Shown: positions 1 through 6,001, numbered from the stretch's first letter. The stretch is DNA of 8,994 nt from Pseudomonadota bacterium (GCA_023399815.1 JAEWOJ010000189.1:1-8994), one strand, 5' to 3'. Numbers and translations are program-made. The notes: a model not told the origin generated them from the letters alone.

Positions 1-62
1 GAGCGACGCCAGTCGCGACCGGGGCTCCACAGGGAAAGTCCCGGTCGCGACTGGCGTCGCTC
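1..62. repeat. Inverted pair of REP-like palindromic units (cut by window edge)
   Basis: Bases 1-23 and 40-62 are perfect reverse complements (23 of 23) around a 16-base spacer. Each arm contains its own small hairpin, GCGAC-gcca-GTCGC at 3-16 and GCGAC-tggc-GTCGC at 47-60, so this is two REP units facing each other and not a simple stem. The same unit recurs at 1754-1831. The left unit has lost its 5' head to the window edge. The right unit, read on the minus strand, has a GCAG head where the other copies have GTAG. GTAG-headed REPs are known from Stenotrophomonas and related bacteria, where they are thought to be mobilised by RAYT (REP-associated tyrosine) transposases. No such transposase gene is in this window. 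Confidence 0.88.
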
Positions 63-136
63 CTGCAAGGGCTGACCGCCTCCCTGCATCCGGAGTAGTC
101 TTCCCGCTCACACCGCCCCGGTACGGGAGTAGCGAA

Positions 137-616
137 ATGGTCAACAGGAACACGGTCTGCCTCTGGTTCGACGGCACCGCGCTGGACGCGGCGACCTTCT
201 ACGCCGAGACCTTCCCCGACAGCGCGGTGCATGCGGTCCTGCACGCGCCCGGCGACTACCCGGCCGGCAAGCAGGGCGACGTGCTGACGGTGGAGTTCAC
301 CGTCGCCGGCATTCCCTGCCTCGGCCTGAACGGCGGGCCGGGGTTCCGCCACAGCGAGGCGTTCTCGTTCCAGATCGCCACCGACGACCAGGCCGAGACC
401 GACCGCCTGTGGGACGCCATCGTCGGCAACGGCGGCCAGGAAAGCGCCTGCGGCTGGTGCAAGGACAGGTGGGGCCTGTCGTGGCAGATCACCCCGCGCG
501 CGCTGACCGAAGCCATCGCCGATCCCGACCCGGCCGCGGCCAAGCGCGCGTTCGAGGCGATGATGGAAATGACCCGGATCGACATCGCGAAGATCGAAGC
601 CGCCCGGCGCGGGTGA
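137..616 (+). CDS. VOC family (PhnB / 3-demethylubiquinone methyltransferase-like) protein
   Basis: A 159-residue protein of the glyoxalase/vicinal-oxygen-chelate superfamily, in the group often labelled PhnB-like or '3-demethylubiquinone-9 3-methyltransferase domain'. Family features visible are the N-terminal strand CLWFDGTALDAATFY (8-22), FPDS (26-29), the central strand DVLTVEFTVAGIPCLGLNGG (48-67), the signature GGQESACGWCKDRWGLSWQ (99-117), and the C-terminal helix with MMEMTRIDIAKIEAA (142-156). Length is normal for a single-domain member. These proteins dimerise to form the active barrel, but their reactions are mostly unknown; the methyltransferase label is not biochemical evidence. 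The ATG at 137 follows GGGAG (125-129) at 7 bases, which supports this start. It lies 30 bases upstream of the YcaQ-like gene, same strand, so co-transcription is likely. I saw no convincing sigma70 promoter in 63-136. Confidence 0.9.
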   Translation: MVNRNTVCLWFDGTALDAATFYAETFPDSAVHAVLHAPGDYPAGKQGDVLTVEFTVAGIPCLGLNGGPGFRHSEAFSFQIATDDQAETDRLWDAIVGNGGQESACGWCKDRWGLSWQITPRALTEAIADPDPAAAKRAFEAMMEMTRIDIAKIEAARRG

Positions 617-646
617 CGAGCGCGTCGCCCCATCCATCACTACGCC

Positions 647-1738
647 ATGCCCGCCCGCCTCGATCTTGCCGCGCTGCGCCGCCATGCCGTCGCGCGCAGC
701 CTGTTCCCGCCCACCACGCTGATGGCCGCCGTCGAGCGGCTCGGCGGCTTCGTGCAGGCCGATCCGCTGCGCGCGCCGGCCCGCGCGCAGGATCTGACCC
801 TGCGTCATCGCGTCAAGGGCTATCGTGCCGGCGACCTGGAACGCCGCTACCCGCGGCTGCCGTTGCAGGAAGACTTCTTCATCAACTACGGCTTCCTCAC
901 CCCGGCGCTGCGCGCGTTGATGCACCCGCGCACCTCCCGCCGGGTATGGGACGCGCCGCGCTGGCAGCTGGCCCACGCGGTGCTGGCCGAAGTCGAACGG
1001 CTCGGGCAGGCCCATCCCGCCGAGGTGGATGCCGCACTGGACCACGGCCCGGTGAAGAACTGGTTCGGCGGCAACAGCCGGCTGTCCACCGAACTGCTGG
1101 ACGGCCTGCACTACCGCAGCCGCCTCGACGTGGTCCGCCGCGACAGTGGCACCCGCGTCTACGCGCTGGCCGCACCGTGGGAGGCCGAAACCGACCCGCA
1201 GGCGGCGATGGATGCGATGGCCGACGCGCTGGTGCGCAAGTACGCGCCGCTGCCGGCCGCCAGCCTCTCGCAGCTGGTCAACATGCTGGCCGGCGCCGCG
1301 CCGCAATGGCAGGACCTGCGCCGGACCACGCTGGCACGCGCGAAGCAGCGGCTCGCGCAGGCGCGCGTCGATGGCGTGGAGTGGTACTGGCCCGGCGATG
1401 AAGACCCGGCGCGCGGCTGGCGCATCCCGTCGCAGGTGCGCCTGCTGGCGCCGTTCGATCCGGTGGTATGGGACCGCCGCCGCTTCGAGCTGCTGTGGGG
1501 CTGGGCCTACCGCTTCGAGGCCTACACCCCGGCGCACAAGCGCGTGCGCGGCCACTACGCGCTGCCGCTGCTGTGGCGCGACGCGGTGATCGGCTGGGGC
1601 AACCTGAAGGTCGCCAATGGACGCCTGCATCACGACCTCGGCTACGTGGCCGGCCGCGCCCCGCGCGATGCCGGTTTCAGGGAAGCGCTGGACGAGGAAC
1701 TGCAGCGGCTGCGCGACTTCCTTGGCCTGGATGGCTGA
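647..1738 (+). CDS. YcaQ/AlkX-like winged-helix DNA glycosylase family protein
   Basis: A 363-residue protein of the HTH_42 / AlkZ-like family, which includes the E. coli interstrand-crosslink glycosylase YcaQ (AlkX) and Streptomyces AlkZ. The N-terminal segment GGFVQADPL (33-41) carries Q37-A-D39, which fits the Q-x-D catalytic pattern of YcaQ-type members; AlkZ types have Q-x-Q. The C-terminal block LLAPFDPVVWDRRRF (266-280) followed by YRFEAYTPAHKR and HYALPLLW is the family's best-known signature. The usual basic segment after it (R-x-D-x-K-x-x-R in the form I remember) is replaced here by GWGNLKVANGRL. It is also somewhat shorter than YcaQ (about 410 residues). Activity on crosslinks or alkylated bases is therefore inferred. 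No clear Shine-Dalgarno precedes the ATG, so translation may be coupled to the upstream VOC gene. A REP pair follows the stop codon. Confidence 0.87.
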   Translation: MPARLDLAALRRHAVARSLFPPTTLMAAVERLGGFVQADPLRAPARAQDLTLRHRVKGYRAGDLERRYPRLPLQEDFFINYGFLTPALRALMHPRTSRRVWDAPRWQLAHAVLAEVERLGQAHPAEVDAALDHGPVKNWFGGNSRLSTELLDGLHYRSRLDVVRRDSGTRVYALAAPWEAETDPQAAMDAMADALVRKYAPLPAASLSQLVNMLAGAAPQWQDLRRTTLARAKQRLAQARVDGVEWYWPGDEDPARGWRIPSQVRLLAPFDPVVWDRRRFELLWGWAYRFEAYTPAHKRVRGHYALPLLWRDAVIGWGNLKVANGRLHHDLGYVAGRAPRDAGFREALDEELQRLRDFLGLDG

Positions 1739-1753
1739 AAGCGCCACGTACCT

Positions 1754-1831
1754 TGTAGGAGCGACGCCAGTCGCGACCGGGGTCTTATCGAGCATCGGGA
1801 AAGCCCCATCGCGACTGGCGTCGCTCCTACA
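1754..1831. repeat. Inverted pair of GTAG-headed REP units between convergent genes
   Basis: Arms 1754-1776 and 1809-1831 are perfect reverse complements over 23 bases. Both carry the intact GTAGGAGCG head and the internal hairpins at 1761-1774 and 1811-1824. Beyond the arms the pairing continues imperfectly (left CCGGGG, right CCCCA). The core is identical to the unit at 1-62. It sits between the 3' ends of the YcaQ-like gene and the DUF3224 gene, where the long stem could also act as a bidirectional transcription barrier or mRNA stabiliser. No T-tract follows, so a classical intrinsic terminator is not claimed. Confidence 0.92.
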
Positions 1832-1855
1832 GGTTCCTGCAGGCTCCTGCAGGGC
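1826..1855. repeat. Three tandem 10-base units next to the REP pair
   Basis: CCTACAGGTT, CCTGCAGGCT and CCTGCAGGGC lie end to end. The first overlaps the head of the right REP unit, so the others look like short duplications of that head, with GTAG changed to GCAG on the minus strand. Confidence 0.55.
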
Positions 1856-1873
1856 GGACCTGCGCCTGTTGCT

Positions 1874-2269
1874 TCAGTCTTCGCGGAAACCGTAGTCGAA
1901 GGTGTAGAAGTGCTTGCCCTCGACGATGTCGATGGCGATGCGGCCGTGCAGCCCGGCCAGTTCGCCGGTGCCGCTGTCCGGCACCACACTCAGGTCGAGC
2001 GTCGGCTTGCCGCGGTCCATGACGCCGTTGTGCTGGGTGAAGAAGCTGCCGCGGCGGCCGTCGAGCGTGCCGTCGATGCGTTCGAGGGCGACGTAGGCGC
2101 CGGAACCAGGCACCGGCGACATCGCCGCCAGCATGTGCACCACGCTGGTGGCGTCCAGCGGCCCGTGGAAGCGCTTGTCGAAGCGGGAATGGCCGACGAC
2201 CGCGTCGCCGCCGATGTCCAGCGACGCCTGTGGAATGCGCGTGACCTCGAACTCGCCCTTGGCCAGCAT
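1874..2269 (-). CDS. DUF3224 domain-containing protein
   Basis: A 131-residue protein that matches DUF3224 from end to end. Recognisable blocks are the N-terminal GEFEVTRIPQ (5-14), FHGPLDATSVVHML (34-47), YVALERIDGTLDGRRGSFFTQHNGVM (59-84), LSVVPDSGTGELAGLHG (93-109) and the C-terminal IDIVEGKHFYTFDY (113-126). The family is thought to form a small beta-barrel related to allene-oxide-cyclase-like folds, and its function is unknown. There is no signal peptide or membrane segment, so it is probably cytoplasmic. The start is fixed by GAGGAG (2277-2282 on this strand) 7 bases before the ATG. The longer open frame upstream has no comparable ribosome binding site and runs antisense through the DUF2946 gene. 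It is divergent from that gene, with 72 bases between the two starts, and convergent with the YcaQ-like gene. Confidence 0.93.
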   Translation of the reverse strand: MLAKGEFEVTRIPQASLDIGGDAVVGHSRFDKRFHGPLDATSVVHMLAAMSPVPGSGAYVALERIDGTLDGRRGSFFTQHNGVMDRGKPTLDLSVVPDSGTGELAGLHGRIAIDIVEGKHFYTFDYGFRED

Positions 2270-2276
2270 GCGGGTG

Positions 2277-2282
2277 CTCCTC
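2277..2282 (-). promoter_or_regulatory. Ribosome binding site of the DUF3224 gene
   Basis: GAGGAG on the minus strand, 7 bases from the ATG at 2269. It decides the start within a much longer open frame. Confidence 0.8.
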
Positions 2283-2329
2283 GTCGATGGTAGCCGGCAG
2301 TGTAGCGGGCGCGGCGCTGCATCCACGCA

Positions 2330-2335
2330 TAGAAT
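2330..2335 (+). promoter_or_regulatory. Possible -10 element (TAGAAT), leaderless start
   Basis: TAGAAT differs from TATAAT at one base and ends 6 bases before the GTG of the DUF2946 gene. Transcription would then begin at about 2341-2343, giving a leaderless or nearly leaderless mRNA. This fits the lack of any Shine-Dalgarno upstream of 2342. No good -35 hexamer lies 16-18 bases upstream, so confidence is limited. Confidence 0.35.
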
Positions 2336-2341
2336 GCAGCC

Positions 2342-2743
2342 GTGATCCGCTCGCTCTCCTTCTTCAGGCGCATGCTCCGGCTGGCCCTGCTGGCCGCGCT
2401 GCTGATGGCGCTGGCGCCCGCGGTCAGCCGGGTGCTGGCCGATGCCGGCCCGCGCATGCTGCAGGGGTGGGCCGAGCTGTGCACCGCCAGCGGCCTGAAG
2501 TGGGTGGATACCAGCAGGCAGTCGCCCGTGGAACAGGCGCCCTTCGACAGGGGGCACGCCACGATGGGCGGGGACTGCGAGTACTGCCAGCTCGCGGGCC
2601 TGCTGCCGCTGCTGCTGTTGCTCGCGTGCCCGGCGTTCCCGCGCCTGTCCGAGGGCCATCTGCCGCTTCCGGCCGCACCGCGGAGACGGCCACTGCCGAA
2701 CCTGCGCGGCCTCGGCAGCCGCGGGCCGCCCGTCCTGTCCTGA
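2342..2743 (+). CDS. DUF2946 family small membrane protein
   Basis: A 133-residue protein read from GTG. An in-frame TAG at 2330-2332 excludes longer versions; ATG 2372 is the alternative. It has a hydrophobic segment at about 12-34, an export or membrane anchor preceded by Arg residues. A loop follows with Cys47 (AELCTASGLKW), His72 and the pair CEYC (79-82). A second hydrophobic segment is at about 84-98, and an Arg/Pro-rich tail ends in SRGPPVLS. The C...H...CxxC spacing and the RGPP tail match DUF2946. Members of this family often lie beside TonB-dependent receptors or copper-handling genes, as here. The Cys/His pattern suggests metal binding or a redox pair outside the cytoplasm; this is inference. 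The TonB-dependent receptor gene follows after 209 bases on the same strand. Confidence 0.82.
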   Translation: MIRSLSFFRRMLRLALLAALLMALAPAVSRVLADAGPRMLQGWAELCTASGLKWVDTSRQSPVEQAPFDRGHATMGGDCEYCQLAGLLPLLLLLACPAFPRLSEGHLPLPAAPRRRPLPNLRGLGSRGPPVLS

Positions 2744-2818
2744 ACCCCAGACCCTGCTGACCGCGCGGTGCCTTGCACTGCGCATTTGTGCCCTGGGATT
2801 CCCGTATCCAGTCGAACC

Positions 2819-2903
2819 GCATGGCGCTCGGCGCGCCATGCCGCAGGTCGTGCGCATGCCTGCGCCGGCCGGCGGCTGGCCGCCACGCGCATGCGCGCCG
2901 GCG
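2819..2903 (+). other. Hairpin-rich leader between DUF2946 and receptor genes
   Basis: Two structures can be drawn in the 209-base spacer 2744-2952. One is a perfect 9-base stem, GCATGGCGC (2819-2827) with GCGCCATGC (2833-2841), and a 5-base loop. The other is a nested stem, CGCCGGC (2863-2869) with GCCGGCG (2897-2903), enclosing GGCGG-ctgg-CCGCC (2871-2884). No T-tract follows either one. They could attenuate read-through into the receptor gene or shape its 5' untranslated region. High GC makes chance stems likely. The rest of the spacer holds no gene, Fur box or known riboswitch that I recognise. Confidence 0.4.
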
Positions 2904-2952
2904 ACACGGGAAATCCGGCGGCTTCACGTTCCGGCAAAGGACAACCCTTCAG

Positions 2953-5091
2953 ATGAACACCCCCGCCTCTCCGCGGCGCCGCGTTGCCGCGGCCACCCGT
3001 GTTTCACCGCTGGCCACCGCCATCGTCATCGCCTGCGCACCCGCCTGCGCCATCGCCGCCGATCCACCCACGCCGGCGACGCTGGACCGGATCGAGGTCC
3101 GTTCCGTGGCGTTCGACCACCTCAAGGCCGAGCAGGCGCTGACGCCCGGCGGCGTCAGCGTGATCGACGGCGAGACATTCCACGAACGCACCGTCGACAA
3201 CCTGTCCGACGCGCTGCGCTACGTGCCCGGCGTGTGGAGCGAAAGCGGCACCGGTGGCGATGCCGTGTTCCTTTCCAGCCGCGGTTCCAACCTGGACGCG
3301 ACCAGCTACGACGGCAACGGCGTCAAACTGTTCCAGGACGGCCTGCCCATCACCACCGCCGACGGCAACAACCACAACCGTTTCCCGGACCCGCTGACGG
3401 CGCGCGCCGCGGTCTTCGCGCGCGGCGCCAACGCGCTGACCTACGGCGCCAGCAACCTGGGCGGAGCGCTAGACTTCACCACGGCCACCGCGCGCAATTC
3501 GCCGGCCACGCAGGTGGCGTTCACCGGCGGCAGCCACGGCCTGCGCGCCGGCCGGCTGACCGCTGGCGGCGTCGCCGACGCGCTGGATGGGCAGGTCACG
3601 CTGGAAAACAGGGACCGCGACGGCTACCGCGAGCACGGCCGGCAACGACGCAGCAGCCTGTACGCGAACGCAGGCTGGCAGGCTAGCGACGATCTCGACC
3701 TGCGCGTCTTCGCCAGCCACATCGACAACGACGAGCAGCTGGCCGGCGCGCTGACCCGCGCCCAGTTCGACGAGGACCCGTACCGGGCGCAGCCCTCGGC
3801 CATCACCGGCAACTTCCAGTTGAACGTGCGCAGCACCCGGCTGGCGGCCAAGGGCAGCTGGGACGTCGACGCTGGCCGCCGGCTGGAGTTCGGCCTGTCC
3901 TGGGAGCGGCAGGACCTCTACCACCCGATCGTGGACAAGGTGATGGTGGACTTCGACGGGCCCGGGCCGCTGCCGCCGACGGAGGTCTTCAGCCTGCTGA
4001 AGGACACCGGCCAGCGCACCGTGGCCGGCATGCTCCGCTACAACGTCGTCCACGGCGACCACGACGTGCTGGCCAGCCTCAACCTGGCCGACACCCGCGA
4101 ACGGGGCGGCAACTACCGCAACGACGGCGGCCGCCGCAATGGCCGCACCGGCCTCATCGACAACCGCTCCGACAGCGCCGAGGTGTTCCTGGTGGATCGC
4201 TGGAAGTTCGCGCCCGCGTGGACGCTGGTGTACGGCGCGCAGGGGGTGTCCACCGGCCGCGACGTGCGCAGCACCGACCTGGCCAGCGGCGCGGTGCGCA
4301 ACCCGAAAGCCGACTACGTTTCATTCAATCCGCGCCTGGGCGTGATCCGCACGCTGGGCGGCGGCGAATTGTTCGCCAGCATCGGCCGCCTGTACGAGGC
4401 GCCGACCACGTTCGAGCTGGAGGACGACCTGCGCGGTGGCGGCGCCACGCTCGACGCGATGCACGGCAACGTGGTCGAGGTGGGCCTGCGCGGAGCGACG
4501 GTCGCGGCCACCGACGCGCCGCACTGGCATTGGGACGTGTCGGCGTATTACGCGCGCATCCGCGACGAAATCCTGTCGGTGGACGATCCCGCCGCGCCCG
4601 GTACCAGCCTGTCCGCCAACATCGGCCGCACCGTGCATGCCGGCATCGAGGCGCTGGCCGGCGCCAGCCTTCCGTTCGGCGACGGCGCACATCGCATCGA
4701 ACCGCTGCTCAGCGCCACCTGGAACGCGTTCTCGTTCGACGACGACCCGGTTTATGGCAACAACGACCTGCCGGCGGCGCCGACGTATGCATTGCGCGGC
4801 GAAGTGCTGTACCGGCACGACGGTGGCTTCTTCGCCGGACCGACCTTCGACCTGGTGGGCGCGCGCCATGCCGATTTCGCCAACACCTATCGCGTGGGCG
4901 GCTATGGCCTGCTGGGCCTGCGCGGCGGCGTAGAGCGCGGGCGCTGGTCGGTCTTCGGCGAAGTGCACAACCTGCTGGACCGGCGCTACGTCGGCCAGCT
5001 GACCGTACGCGACCGGGCGTCCCGCGATGATGCGCTGTTGCAGGCCGGCGGGCCGCGTTCGGTGCAGGCCGGCGTGCGTTACCGGTTCTGA
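2953..5091 (+). CDS. TonB-dependent outer-membrane receptor (FecA-like)
   Basis: A 712-residue active transporter for scarce ligands across the outer membrane. The signal peptide has a basic start (PRRRVAAATR), a hydrophobic core and probable cleavage after AIAA (about residue 36). A TonB-box-like segment, LDRIEVRS (44-51), follows. The plug domain is at about 65-180, with NLSDALRYVPGVW (83-95), FLSSRGSN (106-113) and the RGANALTYGASNLGGALDF block (157-175). The remainder is a beta-barrel that includes NLLDRRYVG and ends in the terminal aromatic GVRYRF. Length fits the family. The receptor groups loosely with FecA-like siderophore or metal-citrate receptors, but the ligand cannot be read from sequence. 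AAGGA at 2937-2941 lies 11 bases before this ATG. The frame stays open 60 codons further upstream to a TTG, but that extension has no signal sequence and would bury this one. The upstream DUF2946 gene suggests a metal-related substrate. Confidence 0.92.
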   Translation: MNTPASPRRRVAAATRVSPLATAIVIACAPACAIAADPPTPATLDRIEVRSVAFDHLKAEQALTPGGVSVIDGETFHERTVDNLSDALRYVPGVWSESGTGGDAVFLSSRGSNLDATSYDGNGVKLFQDGLPITTADGNNHNRFPDPLTARAAVFARGANALTYGASNLGGALDFTTATARNSPATQVAFTGGSHGLRAGRLTAGGVADALDGQVTLENRDRDGYREHGRQRRSSLYANAGWQASDDLDLRVFASHIDNDEQLAGALTRAQFDEDPYRAQPSAITGNFQLNVRSTRLAAKGSWDVDAGRRLEFGLSWERQDLYHPIVDKVMVDFDGPGPLPPTEVFSLLKDTGQRTVAGMLRYNVVHGDHDVLASLNLADTRERGGNYRNDGGRRNGRTGLIDNRSDSAEVFLVDRWKFAPAWTLVYGAQGVSTGRDVRSTDLASGAVRNPKADYVSFNPRLGVIRTLGGGELFASIGRLYEAPTTFELEDDLRGGGATLDAMHGNVVEVGLRGATVAATDAPHWHWDVSAYYARIRDEILSVDDPAAPGTSLSANIGRTVHAGIEALAGASLPFGDGAHRIEPLLSATWNAFSFDDDPVYGNNDLPAAPTYALRGEVLYRHDGGFFAGPTFDLVGARHADFANTYRVGGYGLLGLRGGVERGRWSVFGEVHNLLDRRYVGQLTVRDRASRDDALLQAGGPRSVQAGVRYRF

Positions 5092-5110
5092 GCCGGCGCG
5101 GTCCACGCAG

Positions 5111-5149
5111 GAACGGGAAGACGCGGCCAGCTGCGTCTTCCCGCCGTTC
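5111..5149. terminator. Bidirectional hairpin between receptor and pirin genes
   Basis: CGGGAAGACGC (5114-5124) pairs perfectly with GCGTCTTCCCG (5133-5143) around an 8-base loop. An alternative outer pairing joins GAACGG (5111-5116) with CCGTTC (5144-5149). It lies 22 bases after the receptor stop and 21 bases from the pirin stop, the expected place for a shared terminator. No strong T-tract is present on either strand. Confidence 0.65.
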
Positions 5150-5164
5150 ATCGCTGGATGCGGT

Positions 5165-5869
5165 TCAGGCCGCGGTATCCACCAGCACCAGCTCGGCATC
5201 CTCCAGCGCGCGGACGCGGATGCTGCGCACGTCGGTGATGGCGGCGCCATCGCGGGCGTCGAGGACCACGCCGTCCACTTCCACCTTGCCGGTGTTGGGC
5301 ACCAGGTAGCCGTGGCGGGTGCTGTCGCCGAAGTGGTACTCGGCGCTCTCGCCGGCCTTCAGGGTGGCGCCCAGCACGCGGGCGTTGGCGCGGATCGGCA
5401 GGGCGTCGTCGTCGCCCGGAAAGCCGCTGGCCAGGGTGACGAAACGGCCGGAGCGCTCGCCCTTCGGGAAGGGCTTGGTGCCCCACGCCGGCGCGCCGCC
5501 GCGCTCGTCCGGGATGATCCAGATCTGGAAGATGCGGGTCACGTCCGGCTCCAGGTTGTACTCGGCGTGGCGGATGCCGGTGCCGGCGCTCATCACCTGC
5601 ACGTCGCCGGCCTCGGTACGGCCCTTGTTGCCCTGGTCGTCCTGGTGGCTGATGGCGCCCTCGCGGACGTAGGTGACGATCTCCATGTCGGCGTGCGGGT
5701 GCGGCGGGAAGCCGGTGCCGGGCTGGATGGTGTCGTCGTTCCACACCCGCAGCGCACCCCAGTGCACACGCGCCGGGTCATGGTACTGGGCGAAGGAAAA
5801 GTGGTGCCTGGCATCCAGCCAACCGTGGTTGGCTCCGCCAAGGCTTGCAAACGGGCGACGCTCGATCAT
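5165..5869 (-). CDS. Pirin family protein (cupin, probable quercetinase-like)
   Basis: A 234-residue bicupin of the pirin family. All four metal ligands known from human pirin and E. coli YhhW are present at matching positions: His57 and His59 in PPHPHADMEIVTY, and His101 and Glu103 in GTGIRHAEYN. Other family blocks are HFSFAQYHDP (23-32), GDVQVMSAG (88-96) and FQIWI followed by PAWGTKPFPKGER. Bacterial pirins bind Fe(II) or similar metals, and several show quercetin 2,3-dioxygenase activity; the physiological substrate is usually unknown. It is cytoplasmic, with no signal peptide. The start is set by AGGAG (5876-5880 on this strand) 6 bases before the ATG. An in-frame ATG at 5884 would place that ribosome site inside the gene. 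It is divergent from a LysR-type regulator, with an inverted repeat in the 132-base gap, so regulation by that protein is likely. Confidence 0.96.
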   Translation of the reverse strand: MIERRPFASLGGANHGWLDARHHFSFAQYHDPARVHWGALRVWNDDTIQPGTGFPPHPHADMEIVTYVREGAISHQDDQGNKGRTEAGDVQVMSAGTGIRHAEYNLEPDVTRIFQIWIIPDERGGAPAWGTKPFPKGERSGRFVTLASGFPGDDDALPIRANARVLGATLKAGESAEYHFGDSTRHGYLVPNTGKVEVDGVVLDARDGAAITDVRSIRVRALEDAELVLVDTAA

Positions 5870-5875
5870 GGCGTT

Positions 5876-5880
5876 CTCCT
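5876..5880 (-). promoter_or_regulatory. Ribosome binding site of the pirin gene
   Basis: AGGAG on the minus strand, 6 bases before the ATG at 5869. It favours this start over the in-frame ATG five codons upstream. Confidence 0.75.
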
Positions 5881-5929
5881 GCATGGGTGGTTGCGATGGG
5901 GGCCAGTCTAGGCGTGCCTCTCCACATCC

Positions 5930-5960
5930 GGAATGGAAGGATTTAAAAGTCATCCATTCC
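5930..5960. promoter_or_regulatory. Probable LysR-type regulator operator in the pirin/lysR divergent promoter
   Basis: GGAATGGA (5930-5937) and TCCATTCC (5953-5960) form a perfect 8-base inverted repeat around a 15-base AT-rich centre containing ATTTAAAAGT. It is the most AT-rich and symmetrical stretch of the 132-base region between the two divergent starts, 57-76 bases from each half-site's nearest gene. LysR-type proteins typically bind such dyads and control both the divergent target and their own gene. I could not identify a convincing -35/-10 pair for either gene. Confidence 0.68.
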
Positions 5961-6001
5961 ATTTGTGCCATGATCCAGACTCACGCCCACCGGCCTTCGC
6001 C

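Noticed and set aside
1..62. CRISPR-like repeats
   Set aside because: The repeats are inverted pairs with internal hairpins scattered singly in the window. There is no direct-repeat array, no spacers and no cas genes.
72..101. CTGACC / TAGTCT with 18-base spacing as a promoter for the VOC gene
   Set aside because: Only 4 of 6 and 3 of 6 consensus matches, which is not better than chance in this sequence.
409..1401. A 330-residue Arg/Ala/Pro-rich open frame over the end of the VOC gene and most of the YcaQ-like gene
   Set aside because: It is an out-of-frame shadow typical of high-GC DNA. Its composition is unlike a real protein and the two overlapping genes have strong family matches.
2282..2341. 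Fur box upstream of the DUF2946/receptor pair
   Set aside because: No stretch resembling the AT-rich GATAAT-type Fur consensus is present here or in 2744-2952.
2270..2857. Upstream extension of the DUF3224 frame on the minus strand
   Set aside because: The family domain begins at the ATG at 2269, which has an ideal GAGGAG site. The extension is antisense to the DUF2946 gene.
2900..2945. GGGAA-TCCGG-like words suggesting a cobalamin riboswitch before the receptor
   Set aside because: The conserved B12 box and the full set of paired elements are absent, and the spacer is too short and differently arranged.
2773..2952. A 60-codon N-terminal extension of the TonB receptor from TTG 2773
   Set aside because: It would bury the signal peptide and is rich in Cys, Arg and His without family similarity. 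ATG 2953 gives a proper exported receptor.
4321..5250. A 309-residue open frame on the minus strand across the TonB receptor and pirin 3' ends
   Set aside because: It is antisense to well-supported genes, has no recognisable domain and has shadow-like composition.
5933..6001. Earlier LysR start at ATG 5933
   Set aside because: It lies inside the operator dyad, has no ribosome site and adds residues not found in LysR proteins.
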